A stretch of 17,412 bases of DNA, taken from the NCBI GenBank assembly GCA_025354845.1, contig JANXMD010000083.1:1-17412 (forward strand), written 5' to 3'. Below the pieces are notes generated by a model. The model had not been told where the DNA came from. It ran no database searches and saw nothing but the letters and a program-made list of their open reading frames with translations. Origin of the DNA: Verrucomicrobiota bacterium (GTDB taxonomy: Bacteria > Verrucomicrobiota > Verrucomicrobiia > Limisphaerales > UBA9464). The stretch's first letter is position 1, and every line of letters starts with the position of its first letter. Position numbers and translations under genes: made by a program. Positions 6,865-14,338 of the stretch are shown piece by piece.

Positions 6865-7454
6865 CCGTGAAGCACGACGTAGAGGATGAAGCCGATGGAT
6901 CCGATCATCCCGAAGCTGATGGAAGTCGCGCCGAGGGGGCGATCACGCCGCGCACTCCACCAAAGCCAAATTCCGGATCCCGCCGAAAACACCACCACGG
7001 CGGTGCAAAGTTCCGTGTACACGCCCCAACCCGACATGAGCCGTGAATTGGGAAGTTCCGTCAGCGCGTGGAGCGACAGGAACACCGACCAGAATCCCTT
7101 TCGAATCTCCTGCACATGGGCCACGCCGTCCGCCGCGGATACGTTGATTTGGTACCGCTTCCCCGGACGCTCCATCGGGAAGTGGAGGCTTCCGTCGGGA
7201 TCCCGTCGCGTTTCCCACGGCAGCGGCCATCCCATCAATCCCAGCGTGTCCCGAACCGCGTCGGTGGCCTTCGCGTTGTCCCCGCCGGGGATCGTTCCGA
7301 TCGCCCGATCCCATCGATTGGTGGGCGCATTCGCCGGGGTTTTGGCGAAGGCGAACTGGTGATTGAAGTGCAGCGAGCTAAGGCCAAAAATCACCAAGTA
7401 GGGCACGCAGAGTAGCCCGCCGTACAGGTGGATTCGGAGCAGCCAAGCGCGCAT
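6861..7454 (-). CDS. PepSY-associated transmembrane protein (first of tandem pair)
   Basis: A 197-residue protein from the ATG at 7454, 13 bp after the pgi stop. A GTG at 7508 would extend it by 18 residues into the pgi coding region and is less likely. It has an N-terminal helix (LLRIHLYGGLLCVPYLVIFG), a periplasmic segment with a PepSY-like patch (SLHFPMERPGKRYQINVS), the pattern FLSLHALTELP before the next helix, then SAGSGIWLWWSARRDR and a final helix. Histidines in RIHLYGG and LHFNH could bind metal or haem, which is inference. It is cotranscribed with pgi upstream and its paralogue downstream, although no functional link to pgi is evident. Confidence 0.82.
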   Translation of the reverse strand: MRAWLLRIHLYGGLLCVPYLVIFGLSSLHFNHQFAFAKTPANAPTNRWDRAIGTIPGGDNAKATDAVRDTLGLMGWPLPWETRRDPDGSLHFPMERPGKRYQINVSAADGVAHVQEIRKGFWSVFLSLHALTELPNSRLMSGWGVYTELCTAVVVFSAGSGIWLWWSARRDRPLGATSISFGMIGSIGFILYVVLHG

Positions 7455-7467
7455 GACTTGAAGCAGG

Positions 7468-9060
7468 TCAGCCTGCGTGCTGGAACAGGGTTGCGGTGCT
7501 GGTACCACCGACGGTAGCGACGCCGCGGTGGTTCGCGGCGAGGTGGGTGAGGATCTTGAAGATCGTCTCTGACTCTTCCGCGCGATCGATCGCCGTGGCT
7601 AGGTCGGTTGCCGTGAAGGGTTTTCCAGAATTCGCCACGAGATGTGCCGTGGCCCGCGTCTGCAGCGAGAGCACGACTGCGGCTGCCTTCTTGCCGGCCT
7701 CAACGCCCGGTTGGTGGTAGGCATTGATGTTCACCAGTGAGGCGTACAGGCCGACTGCCCGCTCGAACAGTGCGATGAGCAGACCCACGCTGAATCCCGT
7801 CACGTCGCGCACGGTGAGCGTGATGCTCTGCCGCCCGTTTTCGTGCAGCGCCGCGCGGGTTCCGAGGAGGAAGCCGTTGAGGAAGTCGCCACTGGTGACG
7901 CCCGGCTCAACTTCGAGGCTGGTGCCGCTGCGGTCTTGAAGAACCTCGATGAAGGTCACGAAGAAATTCAGCACGCCTTCGCGCAACTGCTGCACGTAGG
8001 CATGCTGGTCGGTGGACCCCTTGTTGCCGTACACGGCGATGCCTGCGTTCACGATGCGGCCGTCGAGGTCGAGCTCCTTGCCGAGTGATTCCATCACCAG
8101 TTGCTGAAGGTATTTTGCGAACAGCTCGAGACGGTCCTTGTAGGGCAGCACCACCATATCCTTGGCGCCGCGGCCCTCGCCGAGGAAGTACCACATCAGG
8201 GCCAGTTGGGCGGCGGGGTTCTTGCGGACATCGATACGGCGCGTGACTTCATCGCAGCGCCGGGCCCCTTCGAGCATACCGCGGATATCGAGGCCTTGGA
8301 GCGCGGCGGGAAGCAGGCCTACGGCGCTAGTTTCGCTGGTGCGGCCGCCCACCCATTCCCACATCGGGAACCGCCGGATCCAGCCCTGCGATACTGCCTC
8401 CTTGTCCAGGGCGCTGCCGACGCCGGTGATCGCCACCGCGTGTTTGGCGAAGTCGAGGCCGGCGCGCTGGTAGGCCGCGCGCGCTTCCAGCATGCCATTG
8501 CGCGTTTCGGGCGTGCCACCCGACTTGGAGATCACCACGCAGAGGGTTTTTCCAAGTTGTCCGCTCAGTGCCCCGAGAACGCGATCCATGCCATCCGGAT
8601 CCGTATTGTCGAAGAACCAGGGCTGCATCTTGTCGGCCGACGGACTTCCGAGGGCTCGCGACACGAACTGCGGTCCGAGCGCGCTACCGCCAATGCCGAT
8701 GACCAAGACGTTGGCCAGGGCCCCGCTGGCACCGGCGATCGTCCCCGCGTGGACCGCGGCGGCGAAGGCCTCGATGTCGGCGACGGTCTTGCGGATTTCC
8801 TCGGCAATGGTGGCGGTGGGGGCGAGGTCGGGATTCCGCAGCCAGTAGTGGCCCACCATGCGGCGCTCGTCAGGGTTGGCGATGCCGCCTTTTTCCAGCT
8901 CGGCCATGGCGATCAGCGCGCGCTGCATCGGCCGTTCCATGCGGGTTAGAAACGAGTCCGGGAAGTCGACGCGGCTCAGATCGATGGCGAGTCCGAGCTC
9001 GGGATGCTCGAAGTACTGCTGCTGAAATCGGTTCCAGAGGGCCGTCTTGGAGTGCGTCAT
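7468..9060 (-). CDS. pgi: Glucose-6-phosphate isomerase
   Basis: A 530-residue phosphoglucose isomerase that interconverts glucose-6-phosphate and fructose-6-phosphate in the cytoplasm for glycolysis and gluconeogenesis. Visible motifs are the sugar-phosphate isomerase segment VLVIGIGGSALGP (118-130), the phosphate loop SKSGGTPET (178-186), WVGGRTSETSAVGLLP (236-251), the catalytic-base region VMESLGKE (322-329, Glu324), STDQHAYVQ (349-357, His353) and PGVEAGKKAA (451-460, Lys457). The classical GGRFS signature reads GGRTSE here, which is the form I associate with plant and cyanobacterial enzymes. All catalytic residues appear present. It is the first gene of a minus-strand operon with the two PepSY proteins. 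Its 239-bp upstream gap contains one copy of the composite repeat. Confidence 0.97.
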   Translation of the reverse strand: MTHSKTALWNRFQQQYFEHPELGLAIDLSRVDFPDSFLTRMERPMQRALIAMAELEKGGIANPDERRMVGHYWLRNPDLAPTATIAEEIRKTVADIEAFAAAVHAGTIAGASGALANVLVIGIGGSALGPQFVSRALGSPSADKMQPWFFDNTDPDGMDRVLGALSGQLGKTLCVVISKSGGTPETRNGMLEARAAYQRAGLDFAKHAVAITGVGSALDKEAVSQGWIRRFPMWEWVGGRTSETSAVGLLPAALQGLDIRGMLEGARRCDEVTRRIDVRKNPAAQLALMWYFLGEGRGAKDMVVLPYKDRLELFAKYLQQLVMESLGKELDLDGRIVNAGIAVYGNKGSTDQHAYVQQLREGVLNFFVTFIEVLQDRSGTSLEVEPGVTSGDFLNGFLLGTRAALHENGRQSITLTVRDVTGFSVGLLIALFERAVGLYASLVNINAYHQPGVEAGKKAAAVVLSLQTRATAHLVANSGKPFTATDLATAIDRAEESETIFKILTHLAANHRGVATVGGTSTATLFQHAG

Positions 9061-9122
9061 GACCCGGCAAGGCTAGCGCCGGGGGCGTGGGTGCAAAGGG
9101 GGAAGTTTTCCCCTCCTGAGGC

Positions 9123-9290
9123 GAGGCGAGGGGCTAGCGCCGGAGGTGCGCCAGCTTTGTAGATTCGAATCCAACACGAATTCGCGAGCTCCGTGGGAGC
9201 GATAGGCATGCTGACGATGCCGCCTCTCCGAGGCTGACCAACAAGATCAATCTGAATTCTACAAAGATGTCGCCTCTCTGAGGCTGGTGG
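9123..9290. repeat. Composite mini-hairpin repeat, copy A
   Basis: This element aligns with a second copy at 10724-10893. Block 1 (9123-9153) matches at 29 of 31 bases, block 2 (9181-9201) at 20 of 21, and block 3 (9213-9235) at 22 of 23, all at identical offsets of 0, 58 and 90 bp. Internally it holds small hairpins: GCTCC-GTG-GGAGC (9188-9200), GCCTC-TCC-GAGGC (9222-9234) and GCCTC-TCT-GAGGC (9272-9284). The last two belong to a 21-bp unit repeated 50 bp apart. It lies between the PQQ-like gene's stop and the pgi start. There is no reading frame or transposase. Confidence 0.85.
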
Positions 9291-9299
9291 GCCGGGTGT

Positions 9300-10670
9300 C
9301 TATTTTCCCGCCAGATCGACGCAGAGCAATTCCCGGTCATTCCGAACATACACGCGGCGATTGGCAAAGGCCGGATGGGTCCAGACCACGCCCCGTCCGG
9401 GATCGGTGTTGACCGGGTCGACCAGATGGGCGCGGCTGACCTCGTCATAGCCCTGAGGTGACAGGTGCGCGATGATCAGGTCCCCGGTTTCGCTGAAGAG
9501 GAAGAAGCGGTTTCCGTTCTTCACGGTGAAACAATTGCCCCACCGCTCGGATTTTCCGCTGGTCGGCGCGTAGGTCTCCCACAGGCGTTCACCAGTGTCG
9601 GCGCGGAGGCATCGGTACTGCCCGTAGCTGCAGGATCCGTAGATGTATCCGGCCTCGATGAACGGGGTGCTCATCGTGCAGTTGAGGTGGGTGGTGTTGC
9701 GTTCGCTCATTTTCTCCGTGCGCCACGCGACGGTGGGCGCGTCCTTGCCCTTCTCGAAACGCAACATCAAGGAGCCGTTGTAAAAGCAGGTCAGGTAGAG
9801 TTGCTCCCCCATCTTCCGGGGCGTGGCGATGGCCATGCCGTAATTAAGTTTCCACGGTTCGGTCCACAGTACCCGGCCGGTTTCCGGGTCCAGTCCGTTC
9901 ACGGCCTCCGCGTGCCAGAGGATCAACTGGCGGCGTCCGCCAAATTCATAGATCGACGGAGGACAATACCCGGGTTCCCGGGCGGAAAGGGCGCGCCAGA
10001 GTTCCTTGCCGGTGTCCTTGTCGAAGGCCACCGCGACGCTCCCGTCGCCGCCCACGACGCAGATGAGCTTGTTCCCATCCAACAGCGGATTGGCCGAAAC
10101 GCCCCAGGTCGGGATTTTCAGGCCGTACTCGGTCTGAAAATCGTGTTTCCACAGGACGCGACCGTTCTTGGCGTCGAGACAGGTCAGATTGCCCATCGTG
10201 CCAACCGAGTACACTCGCCCGCCGGCAACCAACGGTGTTGCGCGGGGCCCGGCGGCGTAGCTGACCGTGTAGGGGCAGTCATACTCGTGCTTCCACAACA
10301 GGCGTCCGTCGGCGGCGTTGAAGCACAGAGTGCGCTCGGAGCCTGGGATTCGCGTGAAGTCGAAGGCGCTTTTTGCCTTGGGGGCGTTGGTCGGAACCAG
10401 ACGGTCCATGACGTAAACCCTGCCGCCGGTCACCGACGGTCCTGAATACCCCGCTCCGATTTCGACCCGCCACTTGGGCGTCAACCCTCCCGCCGGAAAC
10501 TTCTGGACGATGCCGGTCTCGCGCCAGACTCCGTCGCGCTGCGGTCCGAGCCACTGCGGCCAATCGTCGGCCCGGGACCAGACCCCGAGGAGCAGGAAGA
10601 CCGTGGGGAGCAGTTTGAGGCGTCCGAGGAAGGGGGAGGTGGATCGGAACAGTTGCATGACGGTTGGCAT
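9300..10670 (-). CDS. Secreted PQQ-like beta-propeller repeat protein
   Basis: About 456 residues from the ATG at 10670; a GTG immediately before and an ATG at 10658 are alternatives. The N-terminus is a signal peptide: a basic start, then hydrophobic LLPTVFLLLGVW ending near SRADD. The mature protein opens with DDWPQWLGPQRDG, the standard entry of verrucomicrobial and planctomycetal PQQ-repeat proteins. Successive blades carry the PQQ-enzyme-repeat pattern of a G-x-x-[L/V]-W ending: ADGRLLWKHEY, KNGRVLWKHDF, DTGKELWRAL, ETGRVLWTEPW and DTGERLWETY. No haem-binding CxxCH is seen. The fold resembles BamB and quinoprotein dehydrogenases, but whether it binds PQQ or is a scaffold is unknown. It stands alone, flanked on both sides by copies of the composite repeat. 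Confidence 0.9.
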   Translation of the reverse strand: MPTVMQLFRSTSPFLGRLKLLPTVFLLLGVWSRADDWPQWLGPQRDGVWRETGIVQKFPAGGLTPKWRVEIGAGYSGPSVTGGRVYVMDRLVPTNAPKAKSAFDFTRIPGSERTLCFNAADGRLLWKHEYDCPYTVSYAAGPRATPLVAGGRVYSVGTMGNLTCLDAKNGRVLWKHDFQTEYGLKIPTWGVSANPLLDGNKLICVVGGDGSVAVAFDKDTGKELWRALSAREPGYCPPSIYEFGGRRQLILWHAEAVNGLDPETGRVLWTEPWKLNYGMAIATPRKMGEQLYLTCFYNGSLMLRFEKGKDAPTVAWRTEKMSERNTTHLNCTMSTPFIEAGYIYGSCSYGQYRCLRADTGERLWETYAPTSGKSERWGNCFTVKNGNRFFLFSETGDLIIAHLSPQGYDEVSRAHLVDPVNTDPGRGVVWTHPAFANRRVYVRNDRELLCVDLAGK

Positions 10671-10723
10671 CACAGCCGACCCGGGGCGTTTGTCACAAGC
10701 ACCAAGCCGGGGGCGAGGGGTGA

Positions 10724-10893
10724 GAGGCGAGGGACTAGCGCCGTAGGTGCGCCATCGTGGTAGAATAGAATCCGATTCGGTTTCGCGAGCTCCGTAGGAG
10801 CGGCATGGGTCCGGACGATGCCGCCTCGCCGAGGCTCGTGGTTACGATCGATATGGGTCTACAGAGATGTCGCCCCGAGTGGGGCTGCCGGTG
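10724..10893. repeat. Composite mini-hairpin repeat, copy B
   Basis: This is a direct-orientation copy of the element at 9123-9290 with the same block spacing. It contains GCTCC-GTA-GGAGC (10789-10801), a GCCTC-GCC-GAGGC hairpin (about 10821-10833) and a last unit whose hairpin reads GCCCC-GAGT-GGGGC. The arm bases differ from copy A but pairing is kept, which looks like compensatory change. It sits between the alpha-E gene's stop and the PQQ-like gene's start. Confidence 0.85.
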
Positions 10894-10953
10894 GGGCTGG
10901 ATCCCGGTGCGGATTGAGCGGGGAGCCCGCCGTCCGCTTCCTCCCGTCAGCGG

Positions 10954-11979
10954 CTACGACTGGGACTGCTGCTGCTGGAATTCCTGCTGCACCAGGATCT
11001 CCTCCTCCATGTTGACGAAGGGTTGGAAGATGTAGGTGTTAAACATCGCGGCGCCGATGTTACCGAGCTTGATCTGCAGGAGGTCCAGGTAGTCGTGAAG
11101 CCCCACAGCAAAGACTTCCTCGATGGTTCCGAATTCCAGCTCGGCCAACAGACGGCCGGACAGCTTTTCAGCGTCGTTGCTGAAGCGGCGAGCCTGGACG
11201 CCGGAGATGTTCCGTAGTGAGTGGTCGAGCTCCTCCACGCAGAAGCGCGCGGAGCGGGGAAAATTGTCACTCAGCAGGAGGAATTCCGCGACCTTCACGG
11301 GGCTCACGTCGCCGCCGTGGATGTCTTTGTAGGCGTCCCAGGCCGAGCACGAGCGCAGCACGGCGCTCCATTCGAGGGCGTCGGCCTGACTGACGGTGGG
11401 GGGAATACCTTTCTGTGGCAGGGACGCGTGACGCACGTCGAGGATGCGGGTGGTCTGATCCGCGCGCTCGATGAATTTCCCCGCCTGCATGAAATGCCAG
11501 CCTTCATTGTGCACCACCGTGGCAAAGGCGATGCCCACCAACTGCAGAGAGCTGGCCTTCACCTGCTGCAGGAAATCGAACGGGCTGTCGTCCCACACCT
11601 CGCGGGCGCGTGGGGAGTTGAGGAACAGGTAGAGGCGGTTGAGCTCCTCCCAGATCTCCACCGTGATCTGGTCGCGCACCATGCGCGCGTTCTCGCGGGC
11701 CTGGGTGACGGAGGTGAAGATGGAGTTCGTGTTCGCCGGATGGAACACCAGGAAGTCGGTTACCGAATGGCCCGTGGCCTTGGGAAAGAGTTGCCCGAAC
11801 AGCGTTTCGTCGCCGGTCGCCTGGATGATGGGCATCCAGTGTGCCGCGAGCTGCGCATCATTGAGGTGCCGGGAATCCAGCAGGAGCTGCAGCGTGGTGT
11901 CCACGATGCGCGCCGTGTTCTCGGCGCGCTCGATGTAGCGCGACATCCAATAGAGCGAATTGACAACGCGGGAGAGCAT
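10954..11979 (-). CDS. Alpha-E domain protein (DUF403)
   Basis: A 341-residue mostly helical protein beginning with the family signature MLSRVVNSLYWMSRYIERAE and continuing NTARIVDTTLQ. Other family landmarks are ARENARMVRDQITVEIWEEL (94-113), the GWHFMQAGKFIERADQTTR region and the C-terminal FLLLSDNFPRSARFCVEEL. Alpha-E proteins are encoded with circularly permuted ATP-grasp proteins and often with transglutaminase-like proteases. The system was predicted computationally to synthesise or modify peptide-like compounds. The gene starts 24 bp after the ATP-grasp gene and is surely cotranscribed with it. The tail is glutamine-rich (VQQEFQQQQSQS). No transglutaminase gene follows here. The exact activity is unknown. 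Confidence 0.93.
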   Translation of the reverse strand: MLSRVVNSLYWMSRYIERAENTARIVDTTLQLLLDSRHLNDAQLAAHWMPIIQATGDETLFGQLFPKATGHSVTDFLVFHPANTNSIFTSVTQARENARMVRDQITVEIWEELNRLYLFLNSPRAREVWDDSPFDFLQQVKASSLQLVGIAFATVVHNEGWHFMQAGKFIERADQTTRILDVRHASLPQKGIPPTVSQADALEWSAVLRSCSAWDAYKDIHGGDVSPVKVAEFLLLSDNFPRSARFCVEELDHSLRNISGVQARRFSNDAEKLSGRLLAELEFGTIEEVFAVGLHDYLDLLQIKLGNIGAAMFNTYIFQPFVNMEEEILVQQEFQQQQSQS

Positions 11980-12003
11980 GGGAAAGCGGGAAAGTTGTCG
12001 TCG

Positions 12004-13452
12004 TTACTCGTCGCCGTAGAGCACCCAGGTATCCTTGCTACCGCCGCCCTGGGAAGAGTTGACCACCAGCGATCCCTCACGAAGCGCCACGCGCGTCAGA
12101 CCGCCGGGCACGATAACCGTCTTTTCCCCGTAGAGGATGAACGGCCGGAGGTCGATGTGACGCCCGGCAAACTTCCCGTCCCCGGTGTGGGTGGGATGGG
12201 TCGAGAGCGAAATCATCGGCTGCGCGATGTAGTTGCGCGGATCCTTCAGAACCGCCTGCCGGAACTCGTCGCACTCAGCCTTGGTGGATTTCGGGCCCAT
12301 GAGCATTCCGTAGCCGCCCGACTCGTTTGCCGCCTTCACCACCAGCTTCTCAATGTTTTCGACGATGTAGTTCTTCTCCGACTCGTCGCTGGCTAGGTAG
12401 GTGGGTACGTTCGGCAGGATCGGATCCTGGTCGAGGTAGTATTTGATCATCTTCGGCACGAAGTAATACATCACCTTGTCGTCGGCGATGCCGGTGCCGA
12501 TGGAGTTGGCGAGACTGACGTTGCCGGAGCGGTAGGAGTGGATGAGTCCGGGGACGCCGAGCATGGAATCGCGACGGAACACCGTGGGATCGATGAAGTC
12601 GTCGTCGATGCGTCGGTAGATCACGTGCACCGGCTGAAGGCCCTTGGTCGTGCGCATGAACACGCGGGATTCGCGCACGAGGAGGTCGCGCCCCTCGACG
12701 ATCTCGATGCCCATCTGACGAGCCAGGTAGGTGTGTTCGAAGTAGGCGGAGTTGTGGGCACCCGGGGTCAGGAGCACCACGGTGGGATCCACCACGCCGG
12801 ACGGGGCGATGTGTTGCAGCGTCTTCAACAACTCCTGCGGATACTGGTCCACGGGGCGAACGCCGATGGCTTCGAACATCCCCGGGAAGGAGCGTTTCAT
12901 CGCGCGCCGATTCTCAAGGACGTAGCTCACGCCCGACGGCGTGCGCCCGTTGTCCTCGAGCACCATCCAGGTGCCGTCGCCACCGCGGATCAGATCCGTG
13001 CCGCAGATGTGGATGTAGATGTCCTTGGGAACCTTGAAGTGCGCGAACTCGCGGCGGAAATGCTTTCCGGAAAGGATGTAGTACGGCGGGATTACGCCGT
13101 CCTTCACGATCTTCTGGTCGTGATAGATGTCGTGCAGGAAGAGGTTGAGGGCGGTGATGCGCTGCACGAGACCCCGTTCGAGATGCTCCCACTCCTTGGC
13201 CGGGATGATGCGGGGGATGAGGTCGAACGGAAAGATGCGCTCGGTACCCTGCTTGTCGCCGTACACGTTGAACGTGATGCCCTGCCGCAGGAAGGCCAGG
13301 TCCACGGCGCGCCTCTTCTCATCGAACTCAGCCGGAGTGAGCTCGTTGAACAGACGGGCGAATTTCTCGTAGTGGGGACGCAGATGGCCAGGGGCGGAGG
13401 CCATCTCGTCGAAAAAGCCGTTGGGATCGTAGCTCTTCAGCACGCAGCCCAA
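12004..13452 (-). CDS. Circularly permuted ATP-grasp type 2 protein (DUF404/DUF407)
   Basis: About 482 residues. No ATG is available at the 5' end: the frame opens after a TGA at 13486-13488, and the candidate starts are TTG at 13452 or GTG at 13443. Conserved blocks are ITFNVYGDKQGTERIFPFDL (59-78), TWMVLEDNGRTPSGVSYVLE (161-180), LTPGAHNSAYFEH (228-240), YRRIDDDFIDP (279-289), GNVSLANSIGTGIADDK (310-326) and VVKAANESGGYGMLMGP (371-387). Together they form the nucleotide- and metal-binding parts of the permuted ATP-grasp fold. Such enzymes are expected to use ATP to join a carboxylate to an amine. The substrate is not known. It is the first gene of a two-gene operon with the alpha-E protein, divergent from the DUF971 gene. 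Confidence 0.93.
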   Translation of the reverse strand: MGCVLKSYDPNGFFDEMASAPGHLRPHYEKFARLFNELTPAEFDEKRRAVDLAFLRQGITFNVYGDKQGTERIFPFDLIPRIIPAKEWEHLERGLVQRITALNLFLHDIYHDQKIVKDGVIPPYYILSGKHFRREFAHFKVPKDIYIHICGTDLIRGGDGTWMVLEDNGRTPSGVSYVLENRRAMKRSFPGMFEAIGVRPVDQYPQELLKTLQHIAPSGVVDPTVVLLTPGAHNSAYFEHTYLARQMGIEIVEGRDLLVRESRVFMRTTKGLQPVHVIYRRIDDDFIDPTVFRRDSMLGVPGLIHSYRSGNVSLANSIGTGIADDKVMYYFVPKMIKYYLDQDPILPNVPTYLASDESEKNYIVENIEKLVVKAANESGGYGMLMGPKSTKAECDEFRQAVLKDPRNYIAQPMISLSTHPTHTGDGKFAGRHIDLRPFILYGEKTVIVPGGLTRVALREGSLVVNSSQGGGSKDTWVLYGDE

Positions 13453-13543
13453 GAAAAACGAACCGCCCGGTATCCGGCAAGCCTTTCAATCCAAATGCGT
13501 GAAATGGGTCAAAAGCCGCCAAGATCTGGCTAAATTCTGCACC

Positions 13544-13613
13544 CTAATTTGGCGCGTGCATCAAATTAGCCAGTCCACTGCTGGGGTGTAGCCCCGAGTT
13601 GACGCCAGTGGAC
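13544..13613. promoter_or_regulatory. Two adjacent inverted repeats in a divergent promoter region
   Basis: Between the ATP-grasp gene (minus, from 13452) and the DUF971 gene (plus, from 13646), CTAATTTG (13544-13551) and CAAATTAG (13562-13569) form a perfect 8-bp inverted repeat with a 10-base spacer. Next to it, GTCCACTG (13573-13580) and CAGTGGAC (13606-13613) form another, enclosing a GGGG/CCCC hairpin. The AT-rich first repeat in otherwise GC-rich DNA could be an operator or promoter element. The second looks more like a structured intergenic repeat. Function is inference. Confidence 0.5.
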
Positions 13614-13645
13614 ATCGGCAGGGCCCCGGGCGAGGCTTTGCCCTC

Positions 13646-13948
13646 GTGCGACCTACTGACATCACCGCCTTTCCCGCCGAATTGGCCGTCAAATGGGACG
13701 ACGGTGGCGAATCCTTTGTCCCCTTGGAGACGCTGCGCCGCTTTTGTCCCTGTGCCGCCTGCATGGGCGAGACCGATGTGATGGGCAATCTCTACAAGGC
13801 TCCCGAGCGTCCCTACACCGATCACTCGTTCGTGCTCACCGGCGTTTCGGAGGTCGGTGGCTACGGGCTGCAGCCGCGCTGGGGCGACGGGCACGCCACG
13901 GGAATCTACACCTGGGACTACCTGCGCCGACTGGCAAAGGCGGAGTGA
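13646..13948 (+). CDS. DUF971 (GBBH-like N-terminal domain) protein
   Basis: A 100-residue protein starting at a GTG, with a GAGG motif ten bases upstream as a plausible ribosome-binding site. The sequence follows the DUF971 pattern: early LAVKWDDGGES, then ETLRRFCPCAAC (28-39) with Cys34, Cys36 and Cys39, and the closing WGDGHATGIYTWDYLRRL (79-96). In gamma-butyrobetaine hydroxylase the same small domain binds zinc through Cys and His residues, so Cys34/36/39 and His83 are likely zinc ligands. Standalone bacterial copies are linked by context to Fe-S or ApbC/Mrp proteins in some genomes; no such gene is adjacent here. The molecular role is unknown. Confidence 0.88.
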   Translation: MRPTDITAFPAELAVKWDDGGESFVPLETLRRFCPCAACMGETDVMGNLYKAPERPYTDHSFVLTGVSEVGGYGLQPRWGDGHATGIYTWDYLRRLAKAE

Positions 13949-14269
13949 AGGCGTTGGAATTCGATATCGGAATTGCGACCGATGCCCTGTGGAGTCCGGT
14001 CGGGAGCGCAGCGACCTACCGGTTTGGACATAAGGTCCGCCTCACCGTGCTCCACGACGCCACCCAGTCTCACCCGCGGTGGGAAAGCGACGAACCCCGG
14101 ATCAACTCAGCGGTTGCCCCGGTGTCAGAGGGCCCGCCTCCCGATCTGCGTCCATCTGCGGTTGTAGATTCCGCTTCGGGGTTTGGCCCATCGGCCATTC
14201 AGTCCCCGATTCGACGGGAAGCGTTCCAAACCGGTAGCCAGGCAACCGGACTCCAAAGGTGGATCCCAT
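13949..14269. other. Non-coding intergenic stretch
   Basis: This lies between the convergent DUF971 (plus) and DUF6370-like (minus) genes. A reading frame on the plus strand begins with a GTG overlapping the DUF971 stop and runs on to 14376. It has no recognisable domain, becomes compositionally biased, and reads through the terminator of the facing gene, so I do not call it. A short near-palindrome AATTCGATATCGGAATT lies near 13960. I see no RNA gene or other feature. Confidence 0.5.
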
Positions 14270-14315
14270 CGATAACGAAAACGAAAACGCCCGCTCCGGT
14301 GAACCGGAAGCGGGC
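14270..14315 (-). terminator. Rho-independent-like terminator of the DUF6370-like gene
   Basis: About 24 bp beyond the minus-strand stop codon, GCCCGCT-CCGG and CCGGA-AGCGGGC (14289-14315) pair into an 11-bp GC-rich stem with one bulged base and a short loop. On the minus strand it is followed by a broken T-rich tract (CGTTTTCGTTTTCGTTATC). This is a good intrinsic-terminator candidate, with an interrupted T-run. Confidence 0.75.
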
Positions 14316-14338
14316 GCTGATACGAAGCGAAGTGAGGC

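Noticed and set aside
8101..8949. Long open frame (282 codons) on the plus strand opposite pgi
   Set aside because: It lies entirely antisense to a well-supported gene. Its protein is low-complexity Gly/Ala/His/Arg-rich with no motif, as expected from third-position GC bias.
11221..12396. 391-codon open frame on the plus strand across the alpha-E and ATP-grasp genes
   Set aside because: It is antisense to two recognised genes and spans their junction. There is no domain, and the composition is typical of a shadow frame.
12538..13533. 331-codon open frame on the plus strand opposite the ATP-grasp gene
   Set aside because: It is antisense to strongly conserved coding sequence, with His/Asp/Val-rich shadow composition and no motif.
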